DNA of 64,000 bases from Chionoecetes opilio. Lineage: Eukaryota; Arthropoda; Malacostraca; Decapoda; Majidae. The stretch spans positions 215,001-279,000 of the forward strand of contig JACEEZ010001674.1 in NCBI GenBank assembly GCA_016584305.1. The letters are read 5' to 3'. The translations under genes and the position numbers were made by a program. The notes under the pieces were generated by a model. That model searched no databases and had not been told where the DNA came from. It was given only the letters and a program-made list of their open reading frames with translations. Of the stretch, positions 54,779-64,000 are shown piece by piece (within the stretch, counting starts at the first letter, position 1; the number at the start of each line of letters is the position of its first letter).

Positions 54779-56524
54779 CAGTACCCTCCCGAATTTGGCG
54801 ATTGCTTTCTTCACAAGGCATAGCGCTTTACTTGAGGATCACGAAACTCGGGTATTGAAAACACTGTAAAAATGCTTATTTAGTCCGGTGCTAGGTGTAA
54901 CGTATTTTACGGCTTATAAGACTCACTTTCTCCCCCCAAAAATACCCTGAAAATGCCCCCAGCCCCTGTCCACCTAGCAGTGAATGGGTACTGGGTGTTA
55001 GCCAGGGGTTTGTGACCTGCCTCCCAGGGTGGTCGGCCAAAACTAGAGAGGAGGACCTACGAGCTTGAGTTTGAGTTGGGAGTCACCCAGCTGATGCTGT
55101 CGGTGAAGCGTTTGGTCCGGCGTTCCCCCATACACGTAGTATTCTGTTGGGAGAGAAGCAAAACTAGGTGTTTCATTTTCCCCTCATTCCTCTCTCCATC
55201 ACATTCATACGGGGTCCCCCCTCACCCTCACTGAGGGGCCCCTGCCTCTCATTCTCTCTCATGCGTGCTCTCCAAGAATTCTCCAAGAATTCTGTTACAC
55301 TTTCAGACACACGACTGTTACTCCTCCACTCAGCACACAACCCCAGCAGGTACTCCATCTGCCTATCCACACTCCTGTCTCTCATCTCTCGCCATTCTTC
55401 CACTCCGACTTCTCCTACCACTACCTTCAACATCTGTGTTCTAGCATACTCATACCGTTCACATTCCAGCATCAAGTACCGTATTTTACGGCTTATAAGA
55501 CGCTGCATCTTGGAAGACGCACCCTGATTTTGGAAAGAAATTTCAAAGATAAAAAAAGAAAAACAGACCACCAAAACTGGTGTCCGATATATTCATTTTC
55601 ACACAAGAACACACTTATTATTCATTATCTTCATTCAGCACTGCTCATCAGCCTTTCTAGCTTGTATGCGATAGTATAAGTAAATCGTCATGTTGGCTGG
55701 CTGAACATGTACACGCAGGTCGGACGGCGGGAGTGAAAACAAACCCGCCTGCGGCAGTGTGCAGCTGCGTGCCTGCCTGGCGTGCCGATCAGCTGAGTCT
55801 GGCTTTGTCGTCCCGAGTGTAAACACCTCTCACGTCCTCCCGTGCCTCACTACGTTGCCTGCCTCCTGTACCTCACCACGTATTGTTTGAATTTTCCTAT
55901 ATGCGTGTAGTATTTGTGATGGCTGCTTGTACATGAATTTACAAACTTTCATCTAATGTAACAAACAAAGTTAATTATACACGGAATGGCTGTTGGCTCC
56001 AATCTGCCGAGGCGGAATGACTCCCGCCAGTACCGCAGTAAACATCACAGCGTGAAGACAGATTAGTTGATTTGAATGTCTTATGGTATTTAAAATACTT
56101 GTAACAGATAAGTACTGAGGTTACATCATATAAGAGGCTGAATTGAATAGCTACCTAAGCTAACCTCCTACAACATTCGTCTTGTAAGACGCATGAGTAT
56201 TTTTCAGGGTATTTTTTTGGTGAAAAAGTACGTCTTATAAGCCATAAAATACGGTACTCCACAGTTTCATCCACTCCTGTCTCACACATCACACGTCTTG
56301 CTAACACCATTCTTCCATCCGTACATACGACTATTTACCTCTTTAGCGATACTTGATCTTGATCTTGAAATTACCGTAAGGTATAAAATCTTTCTCTGCA
56401 CCGTCGAGTGGCTTAAGAACACCCACATGCTGGCCATTAACTCTACCTATGATTGCGAGTGCATTGGAGGCCACAGGGGGGCGACATGAACCTCTAATCA
56501 CAAGCATCACTATAAAAATCCTGC
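54779..56524. mobile_element. Second copy of the cagtaccctcccgag element, reversed and truncated
   Basis: Follows the reverse of 48706-49970, with the LINE C-terminal fragment and part of the SINE, until 56524 where LINE B begins. The TIR element 55482-56252 is inserted at a TA that is single in the other copy. Confidence 0.75.
55482..56252. mobile_element. TIR element (ccgtattttacggcttataa), ~770 bp
   Basis: Ends ccgtattttacggcttataa and acgtcttataagccataaaa...tacgg, with TA on both sides. The uninterrupted site in the other copy (~49235, gatgctgg...ctatttgatgc) shows one TA, confirming the insertion and a TA duplication. No coding sequence recognised. Confidence 0.85.
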
Positions 56525-56569
56525 ATCATAATATGATTGAAAATGCATGAAAAATTAATGCAGTACATA

Positions 56570-57110
56570 AGAAATTGAAGATGGCACAAGAGGAAATGAA
56601 AGATGATAGAAAGACATGGAAGATAGAACAAGAAAAAGACAAAGAAAGCTTACGTCAAATAATAGAAGAGCAAGAAAAAGAAAAGAAAAATCTGACCAAA
56701 GAAGTAGTTAAAGTGATTTTTTTTTAAATAAAAAATTAGTAAGAGATACAATGGACAAAAAGAAATGTCATAATTTTTGGATTTAAAGAAAAAGTGTTGC
56801 CCAAGAAAAACATAAGAGAAGAGGAAGAAAAGAAAGTGGCAAAAGAAATATGTAAAGTAGTAGAAGAAAATACAGAGATAGATGAAGAGATACATAGGTT
56901 AGGCAAATATGAAGAGGGAGGGGCCCGCCCCTTGAAAGTTAAGTTTAGGTCACAAAATACAGCAGTAGATATATTGTCTAAGGCATGGAAACTGGCAAAG
57001 ACAGAAGAATATAAGAAAATATGGATAATAAAAGATATGAATGAGGAAGAAAGAGCCAGATTGAATGTACTGTTTAAAGAAGCCAAAGAAAAAAACTAAT
57101 CTAGAACGGA
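56570..57110 (+). pseudogene. LINE B ORF1 (RNA-binding type), frame-broken
   Basis: The + strand is Lys/Glu-rich with coiled-coil character at 56570-56760, then EIHRLGKYEEGGARPLKVKF and DMNEEERARLNVLFKEAKEK, resembling the RRM/C-terminal domain pattern of LINE ORF1 proteins (RP-x-(K/R)V-x-F; ER...). Frame changes lie around 56720-56790. Confidence 0.65.
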
Positions 57111-57239
57111 AGAGGAAAAACAAATTCTATTGGAGAGTTTTGGACAAAAAACTGAAGAAGTGGTATAAGAGAAGAGAAAAGATAAGAGGGATAAGAGAAA
57201 GAGGTAAGAGAAGACAGTTTAAAAGAAAATTAAAATGGA

Positions 57240-58000
57240 TGACGGATATCGTACACAAATATAAATGGGCTAGTGTCAACATTAACAGAAATAAACAATT
57301 ACCCGAGAGCCAAGAAACCAGACATATTAGGTATAGTAGAAACGAAGCTGAGTGATTCTGAGGTGCCATTTGGGGAGGGTCAATATAATGTATGGAGGCG
57401 AAACAGAAATCTGAAAAAGGGAGGTGGTGTAATGGTGTAACCAAGGTAGGATGTGGTAGTAGGGAATGTGGAAAAAGGAGAAGGTATGGCAGAGGTGTTG
57501 AAGGTAGAGTTGGTGATGAAAAAAGGAAGAATAAGAGACTTAGTACTCGTATACGTTCCACCTAAGACAAATTCCTGGGGGAGAGAAGAGTATGGAGACA
57601 TGATAAGAGACACAAGCAAATGTTTAAAGAATACGATGGAAAATTGTGAGAACATAATTATGATGGGAGATTTTAACTGCAAAGAAGTTTGCTGGGAAGA
57701 ATGACCAGTATATTGAAGGAGAAGACTCATGGGGTGGTATATTGTTGGATTTGGTAATGAATAACATTATGACTCTGTGGATTAAAGAGAATACAAGATT
57801 CAGAGGTAGTGAAGAACCATCAAGACTAGATCTACTATTGACGAAAGAACTGGAAGTAATTAGAAAAATATATTATCAGTGCCCACTCGGAAAGAGTGAC
57901 CATATACTTATTGAATTTGAAGTAAATGATAGCAAAAAAGGGGAGAAGAGAAGAACACAAGAAAGGAAGATACAATTATGGAAAAGCAGACTTTGACGGA
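57240..58000 (+). pseudogene. LINE B endonuclease domain
   Basis: Frames give NGLVSTLTEINNYPRAKKPD, PDILGIVETKLSDSEVPFGE (catalytic Glu), VYVPPKTNSWGREE, IIMMGDFNCKEVCWEE (catalytic Asp/Asn) and SRLDLLLTKELEVIRKIYYQ. Stops at 57438 and a shift near 57704 inactivate it. Confidence 0.85.
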
Positions 58001-58469
58001 TTAAGAACATTTTTCGGAGAGACAGACTGGAGTAGTTTCCATGCAACAAGGAGTACCCAGAAAAAAATGGGATGAGTTCATCCGAATTTACACAGAAGGA
58101 ATAAATAGATATGTTCCAAGGATAGTTATCAGAGAAAAGAAAAAGAATGAATGGTTAAACAGAAAATGTGAATTAGCAAGACTAGAAAGAGAAAAAACCG
58201 AATAGTTGGAGGAAAAAAGGAGGTACTATCAACCTATGGGAGAAGTACAAAACAACTAGAAATGAATATGTAAGAATCCGAAGAGAAGAAGAAAGTAACT
58301 ATGAGAGAAATATAATAGAAATATGTAAGAACGAACCAAAATTTTCTATAGATATGTAAATGGAGAAATGAAAAACAAGGAAGGAGTAGATAAGCTGAAG
58401 GTAGAAGGCATAGTGTATGAAGATGCATTACAACAGGCTAATGTGATGAATAAGTGCTTTCAGACTGTA

Positions 58470-60213
58470 CACTAGGGTCCCGCATAAAGCGTGTTCGCAT
58501 AAAGCGTTGCCCCTATAAAGCTAAAGCCCTAACATATTAAAATTATTATTTTTTTTTTAAATAAATAAAATTTCAAAATTTTCGTTAGGAATGAATTTGA
58601 TCATATAGAACGATTCCGCCATCAAAGTAGGGCAAATCCGAGGAGTTCTCATATAGAGAGCCAAAATATCGTACAGAACGTGAGCAGGCCGCCATAAGAA
58701 GGCTTGCGGCAGCTTGCGTTTTCTGTTAACTCGAGGCACTTTTCGTAAGCCGTCTTGCCCAGCTGGCGCAAGCCGTAGCAGGGGTGAGTGAGTAGCAACG
58801 GCGGTAGCGACCGCCAAATTCTCATCCATTATTACCAAAAAAACATTCTTGTGAAGGATATAATTTATGTTGTGATCCATTCACAATATTGTCAGTTATC
58901 GTAATTTATTGATGGCTTCCATTCGAAGGTACACTCGTCATTGTGGTTTGCCGTCGTCGTTGGTGTTTACAAGTTATCAGCTTTGAGCGGGCCCCGCCAG
59001 TTCTGGCATCCAGAAAGCCCTTCTCCATACCATCGAGGGCTGGGAGATCACCTCTCAGTGGGTTCCTTCACACGCTGTTATCCCAGGCAACGAGGTGGCT
59101 GATTCTGCTGCCAGGATGGCCTTAACAGATGTAAACACAACCCCCTTCCCTCTGCCGCTCTCTGTGGCTAAATGCCTCATCTCCCAGGTCTGCTGCTCCA
59201 CCTGGAATAACACGCTCGGCGATACCCTCAGCATCACCTCCATGGGCCAATACCGCAGTGACTCTTCCCCCTAGCCGTGGATAAGGACAAAGTCCCGCGT
59301 CCTCGATGTCACCCTCACCTGCCTCCGCCTGGGGCACACGACACTCACGGCTCACCTGCATCGCCTCCGTCTCTCCCCTGACCCCCACTGCCCTGGGTGC
59401 ATGAATGTTCCGGAGTCTATTGAACACTTTCTGCTGCAGTGTTCGCGCTTCCACTCACACCGTGTAGTGCTACACTCTCAACTCCTCGCCCTGAACTTCA
59501 CCTCCTTTGACCTGTCCACCCTGCTGGCGGCGGCTGGCGTTCCCCCTTCCAGGCAACATTCCGTCATCCGTCTCACCTGTGCCTTCCTGGGGAAGACAGG
59601 TCAACTACCATGCCTGTGAGTGTGATAGCATCATAGGACATCACCAGGGCTCATAGCGTTCCCCAAGGGATCCTCGCAGCCCTAAAACAACAACAAACAA
59701 CAACAGTTCTGGCGAGGCATGCAAGCGAGAGTTAAGCCAGGTTTATGGCAACTTGCTTTTGAATCACTAACCTAACCTAATCCCACACTTTAACCTCCTA
59801 ACTAAAGCTAAATCTGTATTAAAAGTGTCCGCGGCAAGGGAAGAACAGAGGCGATGTAGGTCACAAGAGGAAGAAGAGTGAGAAGCACTCCGCACGTAAA
59901 CAAACACTTGTCTCCCGCCTCCCTATGAACAACATGTCATTATATCCAAGAGTTTGAGTCCAAAAGAATGTTTCCTAGAATCCAATAAGGTAAACAGAAA
60001 CCATACTCCCAATTGTGTAGGGAATTTCGATCCGAGTGTAAAATAATACCATGTTCTGGTATGCATGGGTGTGAACAAGTATAAATGTACGGGTGGGAGG
60101 ACCGATCGACCAATATCAATTTTCCCCATAGGTTATGTGTTTCACATAGAGCGAATTCACATAAAACAACCTCGTTTATCGACCAATTTCTCGTTTTATG
60201 TGGGGCCCTATTG
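58470..60213. mobile_element. Tigger-type element (cactagggtcccgcataaag), 1744 bp with nested LINE
   Basis: Ends cactagggtcccgcataaag and complement ttatgtggggccctattg are bounded by TA at 58468-58469 and 60214-60215. A LINE with its own TSD is inserted at 59007-59704. Most of it reappears inverted at 61900-62860. Confidence 0.8.
59007..59704 (+). pseudogene. LINE with RNase H, 5'-truncated insertion with 8-9 bp TSD
   Basis: Flanked by agttctgg at 58999-59006 and 59705-59712 and ending in a (caa)n-type tail. The frame opens IQKALLHTIEGWEITSQ, then WVPSHAVIPGNEVADSAAR, the C-terminal RNase H signature (H and D active-site residues), LISQVCCSTWNNTLGD and, after a stop at 59272, SRVLDVTLTCLRLGHTTLT and SPDPHCPGCMNVPESIEHFL. 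RNase H between RT and a Cys-rich end marks the I superfamily of LINEs. This is the source-like version of the pieces in other elements (31125, 36525). Confidence 0.85.
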
Positions 60214-60215
60214 TA

Positions 60216-60876
60216 CAGCCAAATTCCCAACATCCGACCTCCAAACATCCGACTTGCCCAAACAACCGACTTTTTTCTTCTATGTCCCAAGTCGGATAAA
60301 TTATTAAACAATTCCAGACAACCGACCCTCGGTCAGACTATTAGGAGGGCTGATACTGCTGTGGGCGTGCTGTGGTGGGCGGGGCAACTGCTGTAAAGGG
60401 CGTGACAGCTGTTCAAAACACCTGTAAGACGCGGGTGTGGGCCTGTCAATGTTTATGTTGGGTACTTGTGACGTCATGAGTTTTTTTTTCTTTTTTTTTT
60501 CACAACGGGTTCACTATAAAAAAATTGATATCATTAATTTTTTTGTTTTGACGTTATAGGAAAGCAAGGATTTATTTTTCTTACATATTTTCTATTTTTC
60601 TAACCATTTCACAAATTTATTATAGTATTTCTATTATAATTTCCATTTTGTGTGTGTGTGTGTGTGTGTGGTAGTAGTAATTATTGTTGTTGTAATAGTA
60701 GTAGTAGTAGTAGTAGTAGTAGTGATGGTTAAAGTGTGTGTAGTGTGTTACTACCTTCCCACTTCGAAGAAGAAAAATATTATATTTATTAAATTATGTA
60801 CATCCGAACATCCGACTATTCCAATCATCCGACCTACCTTCGGTCCCCCCAAGGTCGGATAATTAATACTTAGCTG
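60216..60876. mobile_element. Tigger-type element (cagccaaattcccaacatcc), 661 bp
   Basis: Ends cagccaaattcccaacatcc and ggtcggataattaatacttagctg are inverted repeats bounded by TA at 60214-60215 and 60877-60878. The word catccgac repeats at both ends. Inside are (GT)n and (AGT)n runs (60650-60722). It shares its left TA with the element 58470-60213. Confidence 0.75.
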
Positions 60877-61150
60877 TATTTACAAGAGAAAGTGAATTTA
60901 AAACGAAAAATATAATAGCAAAAGAAAATATAATGGAAGACATAAAAGTAGACGTAATAGAAGTAAAAGGGCTAATGGAGAGTTAAGATGTGAGAAAAGC
61001 CCCGGGTCCAGATGGAGTGTCGAATTGGATAATAAAAGAGTGCAGTAACCAACTAGCAGGAAAGTTATATAGTGTAATAGAGAGTTCACTTAAGGAAAGC
61101 ATTTACAAAAGGATCTAGATAAGATTTTCAGATGGAGTCAATTATGGGAA

Positions 61151-61866
61151 ATGGAGTTTAATGCTAAAAAGTGTAAAGTGATGGAAATGGGCAGTAGCAA
61201 AAAGAGACAGAGAGGAAAGTATTCGACGGGAATTGAATGGATAATCAAAACAAAGGTCGAAAAAGATCTGGGAGTATGGATTACGGATAATTTATCACCT
61301 GAGAAGCATATAAACAAGATCACAGGAGATACATATCAGTTGCTGAGGAATATAAGAATGTCATTCAAATATCTGGATGAAGAGATGATTAAGAAATTGA
61401 TAACATCTTTGATTCGGCCAAGGTTGGAATATGCGGCAGTGATTTGGTCACCACATAAAAAGAAGGATATAAGGAAGATTGAGAGAATACAAAGAGCAGC
61501 CACAAAAATGGCTGCAAGCCTGACAGATTTACCATATGAGGAAAGACTTTCAAGACTGAATCTCCCAACTCTTGAGAAAAGAAGAGAAAGGGGAGATTTT
61601 ATAGCAGTGTATATATAGCATCAATGGGTCTGGAAAATATTGATAGAGAAGATCTGTTTGTGTGGGATGATAGAAGTACAAGAGGTCATGAGAAGAAATT
61701 GAAAAGGACAACATGCAAGAGGGACATAAAAAAATACAGCTTCCCGTATAGAAGCATAGAAGCCTGGAATAACCTTGATGCAGAAGTGATTAATGCAAGA
61801 AGTATTCAGGACTTCAAAGGCAAGCTGGATAATAGTAGATTTGGAGACGGGACAGTACGAGCATAG
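61151..61866 (+). pseudogene. LINE B ORF2 C-terminal domain
   Basis: The + strand reads MEFNAKKCKVMEMGSSKKRQ, EWIIKTKVEKDLGVWITDNL and RPRLEYAAVIWSPHKKKDIR. One stop at 61616-61618 separates it from the last part, ending DNSRFGDGTVRA. It is nearly identical to the minus-strand copy at 9657-10295. The RT core before it is deleted: KESRVPL-type sequence near 61090 runs straight into the FRWSQLWEMEF block. Confidence 0.85.
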
Positions 61867-61899
61867 CTCTTTTCCTGTATGTTACAACTAGGTAAATAC

Positions 61900-62860
61900 A
61901 TAACCTATGGGAAAAATATATATTGGTCTATCGGTCCTCCCGCCCGTACCCGTACATTTATACTTGTTCACACCCATGCATACCAGAACATGGTATTATT
62001 TTACACTAGGATCAAAATTCGCTACACAATTGTGAGTATGGTTTCTGTTTACCTTATTGGATTCTAGGAAACATTCTTTTGGACTCAAACTTTTGGAGAT
62101 AATGAAATGTTGTTCATAGGGAGGCGAGAGACAAGTGTTTGTTTACATGCAGCTTGCCTCTCACTCTTCTTCCTCTTGTGACCTACATCGCCTCTGTTCT
62201 TCCCTTGCCGCGGACACTTTTAATGCAGATTTGGCTTTAGTTAGGTTAAAGCGTGGGATTAGGTTAGGTTAGTGACTCAAAAGCAAGTTGCCATAAACCT
62301 GGCTTAACTCTCGCTTGTGTGCCTCGCCAGCAGAACTGGCGGGACCCACTCACAGCTGATAACTTGTAAACACCAACGAAGACTCCAAACCACAATGACG
62401 AGTGTACCTTCGAATGGAAGCCATCAATATATTATGATAACTGACGATATTGTGAATGGATCACAACATATATCCTTCACAAGAATGTTTTTTTTTGTAA
62501 TAATAGATGAGAATTTCGCGGTCGCTACCGCCGTTGCTACTCACTCACCCTTGCCACGGCTTGCGCCAGCTGGGCAAGCCGGTTTACGAAAAGTGCCTCG
62601 AGTTAACAGAAAACGCAAGCTGCCGCAAGCCTTCTTATGGCGGCCTGCTCACATTCTGTACGATATTTCGGCTCTCTATATGAGAACTCCTCGGATTTGC
62701 CCAACTTTAATGGCGGAATTGTTCTTTATGATCAAATTCGTTTTAACGAAAACATTTGAATTATATATATATATATATTTTTTTTTTTTTAAATATTTTA
62801 AGTCGTTCGCTTTATAGGGGAAATGCTTTATGCGAACACGCTTGATGCGGGACCCTAGTG
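61900..62860. mobile_element. Inverted, truncated copy of the cactagggtcccgc element
   Basis: Reverse complement of 58470-60134 without the nested LINE. Both arms share tttcctagaatccaataagg-type words, aacaacatgtcattat, and ggtacactcgtcattgtgg in opposite orientation. The right end gcgggaccctagtg is followed by TA at 62861-62862. Because it lacks the LINE insertion, it gives the empty-site sequence that proves the TSD at 58999-59006. Confidence 0.85.
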
Positions 62861-63109
62861 TATGTGTACATACATTTTTATGGGAAAATTATGTTCACAT
62901 TACGCGAAATTTACTTTACGTGAGGTCTCCAGGAACACAAAACCTCGCATAAATTGAGAGGTACCTGTACCTCAAAACTGGGATGCCACTCTCGGTATAA
63001 TGTTGGTATTGGGCACTAAAAATAACAAATTTAACTAACATCATCGTCTATATCTTTTCATCCTGAATTATTATTATTTTTATTTTTTTATTATTATATA
63101 TATATATAT

Positions 63110-63345
63110 ATTTTCATTTCGGCCTATAGTGTCAGTAGGCAGTGACCTCTAGGGTTTGGATGGTATATCCTGGAGGTTTACTTGAGGGCTCTGATGGTTG
63201 GCCCTCGTCCGTGGTGGTGCGACAGGATTTTTATAGTGGTGCTTATGATTAGAGGCTCATGCTCCCCTCCTGTGTCCTCTGATACACTCTCTCACTCTCG
63301 TCGTCAATGGTAGAGATAATTTGCAACATGTGTTTCTTAGGCACT
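63110..63345 (-). mobile_element. SINE family 2 copy, minus strand
   Basis: Follows a T/TA-rich stretch with cggcctatagtgtcagtagg, gatggttggccctcg and gatttttatagtggtgctta, as in 29480-29700. More diverged, and the tRNA-like head is not clear. Confidence 0.6.
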
Positions 63346-63592
63346 CGACAACAACAGGCTTTATGAGGGAAAAAAAATCACCTGTTAATTACAATATCAT
63401 ATACCTAAATACCAAACAACTAATAGGGCATTTCATAGCTAATTTATCTTCAAGGTCCATTTTTAGCTTTCAATATTATCTCCTTACCCTTTAGTAAATG
63501 CTGTTGCACCACTGCACAATATTTTTTAGGATTTTTATATACTCTCCCTCTCTCTCTCAGTGGAATTATAGCATCCTTTTATTTCATTACAG

Positions 63593-63679
63593 GGGTTTGC
63601 AGCACATGTTTCACCGTTTACCGAGATACGTGACATAGGTGGTCTTCTAAGTCATTGCGGATTCACCATGCTGACTATT
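63593..63679 (+). CDS. NDUFAF5: NDUFAF5 internal exon
   Basis: 29 codons: GFAAHVSPFTEIRDIGGLLS then HCGFTMLTI, corresponding to human [20 protein letters not shown] and GFNTLTV. It follows on directly from EREG at 39801. Acceptor atttcattacag, donor gtaagt, phase 0 at both ends. The rest of the C-terminal half of the protein must lie beyond the window. Confidence 0.93.
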
Positions 63680-63694
63680 GTAAGTTATTCATTA

Positions 63695-63701
63695 TATGGT
63701 A

Positions 63702-63791
<90 letters not shown>
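63695..63791. repeat. (TA)n microsatellite
   Basis: About 48 TA units starting 16 bases after the exon's splice donor, followed by a short (GT)n at 63822-63840. The last ~160 bases of the window show nothing else. Confidence 0.95.
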
Positions 63792-63794
<3 letters not shown>

Positions 63795-64000
63795 ATATAA
63801 GCGAAAGTGTGTCTGCCTGCCTGTGTGTGTGTGTGTGTGTGATATAGGTTCTGCCCCCAGTGGCGGATACCCATCATATGGCACAGTTTTGGAACCGGGT
63901 CGAGCAGGGGAAGGTTTTAAGCCCACTTATGAGATGATCCGATCACTTTTTTTTTTCTTTCTTTTTTTTAGCAGCCTATTAGCGAGAATTGTGAGAAAAA

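Larger units (their letters stand above)
56525..61899 (+). mobile_element. CR1-like LINE (family B), + strand, split by two Tigger elements
   Basis: 5' half 56525-58469 and 3' half 60877-61899. Joining them restores QTVFTRESEF across the insertion site, as in the 9612-12365 copy. The 3' tail is aactaggtaaatac. This copy includes ORF1, absent from the other two. Confidence 0.85.
54746..62967. mobile_element. Outer Tigger-type TIR pair (caggtatctctcg), heavily invaded
   Basis: Left end caggtatctctcgttttacg after TA at 54744-54745; right end complement aattgagaggtacctg before TA at 62968-62969. Only about 130 bases next to the ends belong to it; the rest is later insertions. Pairing of the ends is an inference from TIR similarity. 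Confidence 0.5.
39802..63592 (+). other. NDUFAF5: NDUFAF5 intron, 23.8 kb
   Basis: Starts gtgagt and ends ttatttcattacag; both flanking exons are phase 0. 39802-40185 looks like plain intronic sequence with no repeat recognised; the rest is mostly nested mobile elements. Confidence 0.85.

Noticed and set aside
60650..60862. Valine-rich frame
   Set aside because: Translation of (GT)n and (AGT)n runs inside a Tigger-type element.

Overview
This window reads as an intron-rich stretch of a decapod (malacostracan) crustacean nuclear genome. It contains one recognisable host gene, three exons of NDUFAF5 (mitochondrial complex I assembly factor) on the + strand at 4945-5102, 39651-39801 and 63593-63679. 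Splice sites are canonical, phases agree, and the two complete introns are about 34.5 kb and 23.8 kb. The decapod assignment is an inference from the kinds of LINE, SINE and Tigger/pogo-like repeats, the abundant TA/GA/GT/A-rich simple repeats, and the low density of host coding sequence. No bacterial or plasmid gene, rRNA, functional tRNA or CRISPR array was recognised.

Almost everything between the exons is layered mobile DNA. (i) 1-4716: partial copy of a Tigger-like composite, a small PHD-finger ORF with a TATA box, a 1.67 kb terminal-inverted-repeat (TIR) element holding a minisatellite, and Tigger-type ends. (ii) 6190-13719: a SINE with 11-bp target duplications inside a LINE tail, a TTAA-flanked piggyBac-like element, jockey-like LINE pieces, a 2.75 kb CR1-like LINE, and a hAT-type element with perfect 8-bp duplications carrying a second minisatellite. 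(iii) 14352-22616: Tigger-type elements, a broken Tc1-like transposase, a decayed hAT-like gene split by two hAT elements at one site and by a Tigger element, and an 875-bp near-perfect palindrome. (iv) 22799-26751: a piggyBac-like shell around a 3.3 kb Tigger element with a decayed but triad-bearing transposase. (v) 26797-39538: many Tigger-family elements, several carrying LINE C-terminal fragments. (vi) 40186-52860: a nest of LINEs and DNA elements up to five levels deep, including an uninterrupted RTE-type reverse transcriptase ORF with 14-bp target duplications. (vii) 52861-63400: further LINE and Tigger layers, with two inverted copies of one element forming ~0.95 kb arms.

These parts do not form a pathway; they record successive insertions into two introns. 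Target duplications (TA, TTAA, 8-bp hAT, variable LINE/SINE) let the order of events be read. Strong points are the NDUFAF5 exons, the palindrome at 21742-22616, the TSD-delimited insertions and the RTE ORF. Family names of decayed elements are by motif recognition only; no database search was possible.
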